Under the pieces are notes generated by a model that worked only from the letters and a program-made list of their open reading frames with translations, was not told where the DNA came from and made no database searches. Shown in pieces: positions 62,501 to 64,000 of a stretch of DNA of 64,000 bases (the first letter of the stretch is position 1; each line of letters begins with the position of its first letter). The translations under genes and the position numbers were made by a program. This DNA comes from Pseudomonas japonica (GTDB lineage Bacteria > Pseudomonadota > Gammaproteobacteria > Pseudomonadales > Pseudomonadaceae), in contig NZ_FZOL01000010.1 of NCBI RefSeq assembly GCF_900188455.1, forward strand, positions 151,303 through 215,302, read 5' to 3'.

Positions 62501-64000
62501 CACCGGGGCGGTGTCCTACAGCTACACCCTGCTGAATGCGGGAGGCGTGAATAGCCTGGCCGAAAGTTTCACGGTCACCGCGACCGACACCGACGGCAGC
62601 ACCACCAGCGGCAGTCTCGACGTGAATATCGTCGACGACGTACCGACAGCGGTGGCGGACAGCAATGCCTCGGTAGCGACCGAAGCGGCCACGGTACTGA
62701 CGGGCAATGTGCTGACAAATGATGTGCAAGGTGCTGACCGGGTTGTCGGACCAATCACCGCCGGTACCTTCGTGGGTACCTACGGCACTCTGGTCCTGGC
62801 GGCGGATGGTTCCTACACCTACACCTTGAATCCCGCTGATCCGGACTTCTTCAATCTGCACGGTGGCGGCACGGGCATCGAGACGTTTGCCTACACCCTG
62901 ACTGATGCGGATGGGGATACCAGCACTGCGAATCTGGTGCTGAATATCACCAACCTCAACGATCCGGTGGTGTTGACCGGGCTGGATGCCAGTGGTGGCG
63001 AGCTGAGTGTCTACGAGAAGAACCTGGGCGATGGCAGCAGCCCGGACGCGGGTGCTCTGACGCAGACCGGGTCGTTCAGCGTTAGCGCGCCGGATGGTCT
63101 GCAGACCCTCAGTGTCGGGGGCATCAGTGTCATTGCTGGCGGCGTGGCAGCCACCTTCCCACAAAGCGTGACCACGCCCTTGGGTAACACGCTGACAGTC
63201 ACTGGCTACGACCCGAGCACCGGGGCGGTGTCCTACAGCTACACCCTGCTGAATGCGGGAGGCGTGAATAGCCTGGCCGAGAGCTTCACGGTCACCGCGA
63301 CGGATACAGACGGCAGCACCATCAGCGGCAGCCTCGACGTGAATATCGTCGATGACGTGCCGACAGCGGTGGCGGACAGCAATGCCTCGGTAGCGACCGA
63401 AGCGGCCACGGTGCTGACGGGCAATGTGCTGACCAATGATGTGCAAGGTGCTGACCGGGTTGTCGGACCGATTACCGCCGGCACTTTCGTGGGTACCTAC
63501 GGGACTCTGGTCCTGGCTTCGGATGGTTCCTACACCTACACCCTGAATCCGGCCGATCCGGACTTCTTCAATCTGCACGGTGGAGGTACGGGCACCGAGA
63601 CGTTTGCCTACACCCTGACCGATGCGGATGGGGATACCAGCACTGCGAATCTGGTGCTGAATATCAGCAACCTCAACGATCCGGTGGTGTTGACCGGGCT
63701 GGATGCCAGTGGTGGTGAACTGAGTGTCTACGAGAAGAACCTGGGCGATGGCAGCAGCCCGGACGCGGGTGCTCTGACTCAGACTGGGTCGTTCAGCGTC
63801 AGCGCTCCGGATGGTCTGCAGACCCTCAGTGTCGGGGGCATCAGTGTCATTGCTGGCGGTGTTGCAGCTACCTTCCCACAAAGCGTGACCACGCCATTGG
63901 GCAACACGCTGACAGTCACTGGCTACGACCCGAGCACCGGGGCGGTGTCCTACAGCTACACCCTGCTGAATGCGGGAGGCGTGAATAGCCTGGCCGAAAG
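59529..64000 (+). CDS. Giant RTX-type biofilm adhesin, N-terminal part (LapA/MapA family)
   Basis: The frame is open from ATG 59529 to the window end (over 1490 codons, no stop). Residues 1-100 form a retention module ('VVGQVFVVEADGSRRLVVEGDRLFVGEQLETGAAGAVAVHLANGEELTLGRDSSLTL'), which anchors the adhesin in the outer-membrane channel. The TAAG motif at 115-118 is the cleavage site type used by the LapG protease. From about residue 308 come tandem 239-245-residue repeats: a VCBS-like half ('VLTGNVLTNDVQGADRVVGP...', 'TLTDADGDTSTANL') and a second beta-sandwich half. They are nearly identical from copy to copy. The secretion signal lies outside the window. Confidence 0.93.
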   Translation, partial: MAKSIGVVSKVVGQVFVVEADGSRRLVVEGDRLFVGEQLETGAAGAVAVHLANGEELTLGRDSSLTLSNALLANQAPHVLAPEVITPSEAQLTDVEKLQQAIAAGGDPTLDAEATAAGPGNGAPGALGGGHSFVLLTEVGGRVDPVIGFPTAGFNFFGELANLDTGLIDHNEALPAIDNPISLEGLSVAGGEVTVNEANLPSGSASDGAALVQTGTFSVVAADGVFNLNVGGINVLTSGAVTGVGQSVTTPTGNVLTITGYDPATGVVSYSYTLTSAGSSLGESIAVSASDSNGDVTSGSLDVTIVDDVPRAVDDTNPSVASEASTVLTGNVLPNDIQGADRVANPIIPGTFVGTYGTLVLASDGSYTYTLNPSDPDFVNLHGGGKGSETFTYTLTDADGDTSTANLVLNITNLDDGVSLGGIGANGGIISVYEKNLSTGSSPDAAALTQSGSFTVSAADGLQGLSVGGINVITGGVAITSPQSVVTPLGNTLTVTSYDPNTGVVTYSYTLLENEAHPAGGATNSLGESFSVVATDTDGSSSSINLNVLVVDDVPTAVADSNASVATEAATVLTGNVLTNDVQGADRVVGPITAGTFVGTYGTLVLAADGSYTYTLNPADPDFFNLHGGGTGTETFAYTLTDADGDTSTANLVLNISNLNDPVVLTGLDASGGEISVLERNLATGSSPDTGALTQNGSFTVSAPDGLQTLSVGGVNVIAGGVAATFPQSVTTPLGNTLTVTGYNPSTGVVSYSYTLLDSEAHANAGGVNSLTESFTVTATDTDGSTISGSLDVNIVDDVPTAVADSNASVATEAATVLTGNVLTNDVQGADRVVGPITAGTFVGTYGTLVLAADGSYTYTLNPADPDFFNLHGGGTGIETFAYTLTDADGDTSTANLVLNISNLNDPVVLTGLEASGGELSVYEKNLGDGSSPDAGALTQTGSFSVSAPDGLQTLSVGGISVISGGVAATFPQSVTTPLGNTLTVTGYDPSTGAVSYSYTLLNAGGVNSLAESFTVTATDTDGSTTSGSLDVNIVDDVPTAVADSNASVATEAATVLTGNVLTNDVQGADRVVGPITAGTFVGTYGTLVLAADGSYTYTLNPADPDFFNLHGGGTGIETFAYTLTDADGDTSTANLVLNITNLNDPVVLTGLDASGGELSVYEKNLGDGSSPDAGALTQTGSFSVSAPDGLQTLSVGGISVIAGGVAATFPQSVTTPLGNTLTVTGYDPSTGAVSYSYTLLNAGGVNSLAESFTVTATDTDGSTISGSLDVNIVDDVPTAVADSNASVATEAATVLTGNVLTNDVQGADRVVGPITAGTFVGTYGTLVLASDGSYTYTLNPADPDFFNLHGGGTGTETFAYTLTDADGDTSTANLVLNISNLNDPVVLTGLDASGGELSVYEKNLGDGSSPDAGALTQTGSFSVSAPDGLQTLSVGGISVIAGGVAATFPQSVTTPLGNTLTVTGYDPSTGAVSYSYTLLNAGGVNSLAE
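60453..64000 (+). repeat. Tandem ~717-735-bp repeats within the adhesin
   Basis: The same point of each repeat (codon Val of 'VPTAVADSNASVATEA') recurs at 60453, 61188, 61923, 62640 and 63357, i.e. spacings 735, 735, 717, 717. The 18-bp difference is a 6-residue deletion from the third-to-fourth copy on. The last three copies look nearly identical at DNA level, including silent positions, which suggests recent duplication or gene conversion. Confidence 0.93.

Noticed and set aside
59538..63881. 1447-codon open frame on the minus strand opposite the adhesin
   Set aside because: It mirrors the repeats of the plus-strand adhesin, which has start, ribosome-binding site and family motifs. High G+C and repeat structure create the shadow frame.
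60453..64000. Insertion-sequence or transposon explanation for the long repeats
   Set aside because: The repeats are in frame, encode a beta-sandwich domain pair and belong to one large gene.

Overview
The window is a chromosomal segment of a Pseudomonas species. The evidence is the high G+C coding style, REP/REPIN hairpins of the 'GTAGGAGC...GCTCCTAC' kind typical of this genus, and gene blocks whose order I recall from P. aeruginosa: fadD1-fadD2-lysophospholipase-phaJ4, hrpA, a FabH-like enzyme and an OprP/OprO porin in one area, and a PA1414-like small protein, sodium symporter, guanidinobutyrase and LysR regulator in another. The species cannot be fixed from the sequence alone. I saw no rRNA, tRNA, CRISPR array, prophage, insertion sequence or replication origin.

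Layout. 1-7.4 kb: the end of a YihY/BrkB membrane protein, a peptide deformylase, a GNAT enzyme, a DUF2790 protein, the alkA-ada alkylation-repair pair (with an Ada that has lost most of its zinc ligands), a MocR regulator divergent from a threonine-dehydratase-like enzyme, a hicAB toxin-antitoxin pair, and a LysE exporter with an AraC regulator. 8.3-11.5 kb: a GyrI-like protein, then a four-gene run (SnoaL-like, YciI/DGPF, AHSA1, ECF42-type sigma factor) preceded by a sequence matching the ECF42 promoter signature. 11.5-16.8 kb: fatty-acid activation and PHA precursor genes (phaJ, lipase, fadD2, fadD1). 17-19.7 kb: gamma-glutamyl-polyamine catabolism (puuB, puuA). 20.3-27.2 kb: hrpA, a FabH-like synthase and a phosphate/polyphosphate-type porin.

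27.2-28.1 kb holds the strangest structure: an 883-bp imperfect inverted repeat that starts in the T-tract of the porin terminator. It has 16-bp perfect terminal inverted repeats and three different hexanucleotide tandem arrays, (TATCGG)10, (GCTCTT)14 and (GATGCC)5. I read it as a non-coding repeat element. 28.1-31.9 kb: a GntR regulator with three operator-like sites controlling glucarate uptake and dehydration. 32-42 kb: a lone Abi/HEPN-type gene, a FemAB-like enzyme, an ABC exporter, a cyclophilin, an alpha/beta hydrolase, a LysR regulator, an azoreductase, an EamA transporter and an MscS channel. 42-53.8 kb: a DEAD-box helicase, a small DUF2513-like protein, an EamA transporter, an MFS/LysR pair, the guanidinobutyrate block, an Aer-type chemoreceptor and a DTW-domain tRNA-modification enzyme.

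53.9-64 kb: a type I secretion system (lapC, lapB, lapE order on the minus strand) divergent from the first 4.5 kb of a giant LapA/MapA-type biofilm adhesin. The adhesin has a retention module, a TAAG cleavage motif and 717-735-bp tandem repeats that are almost identical at DNA level and continue past the window edge. At least eight REP/REPIN hairpins of several sequence types lie between genes.
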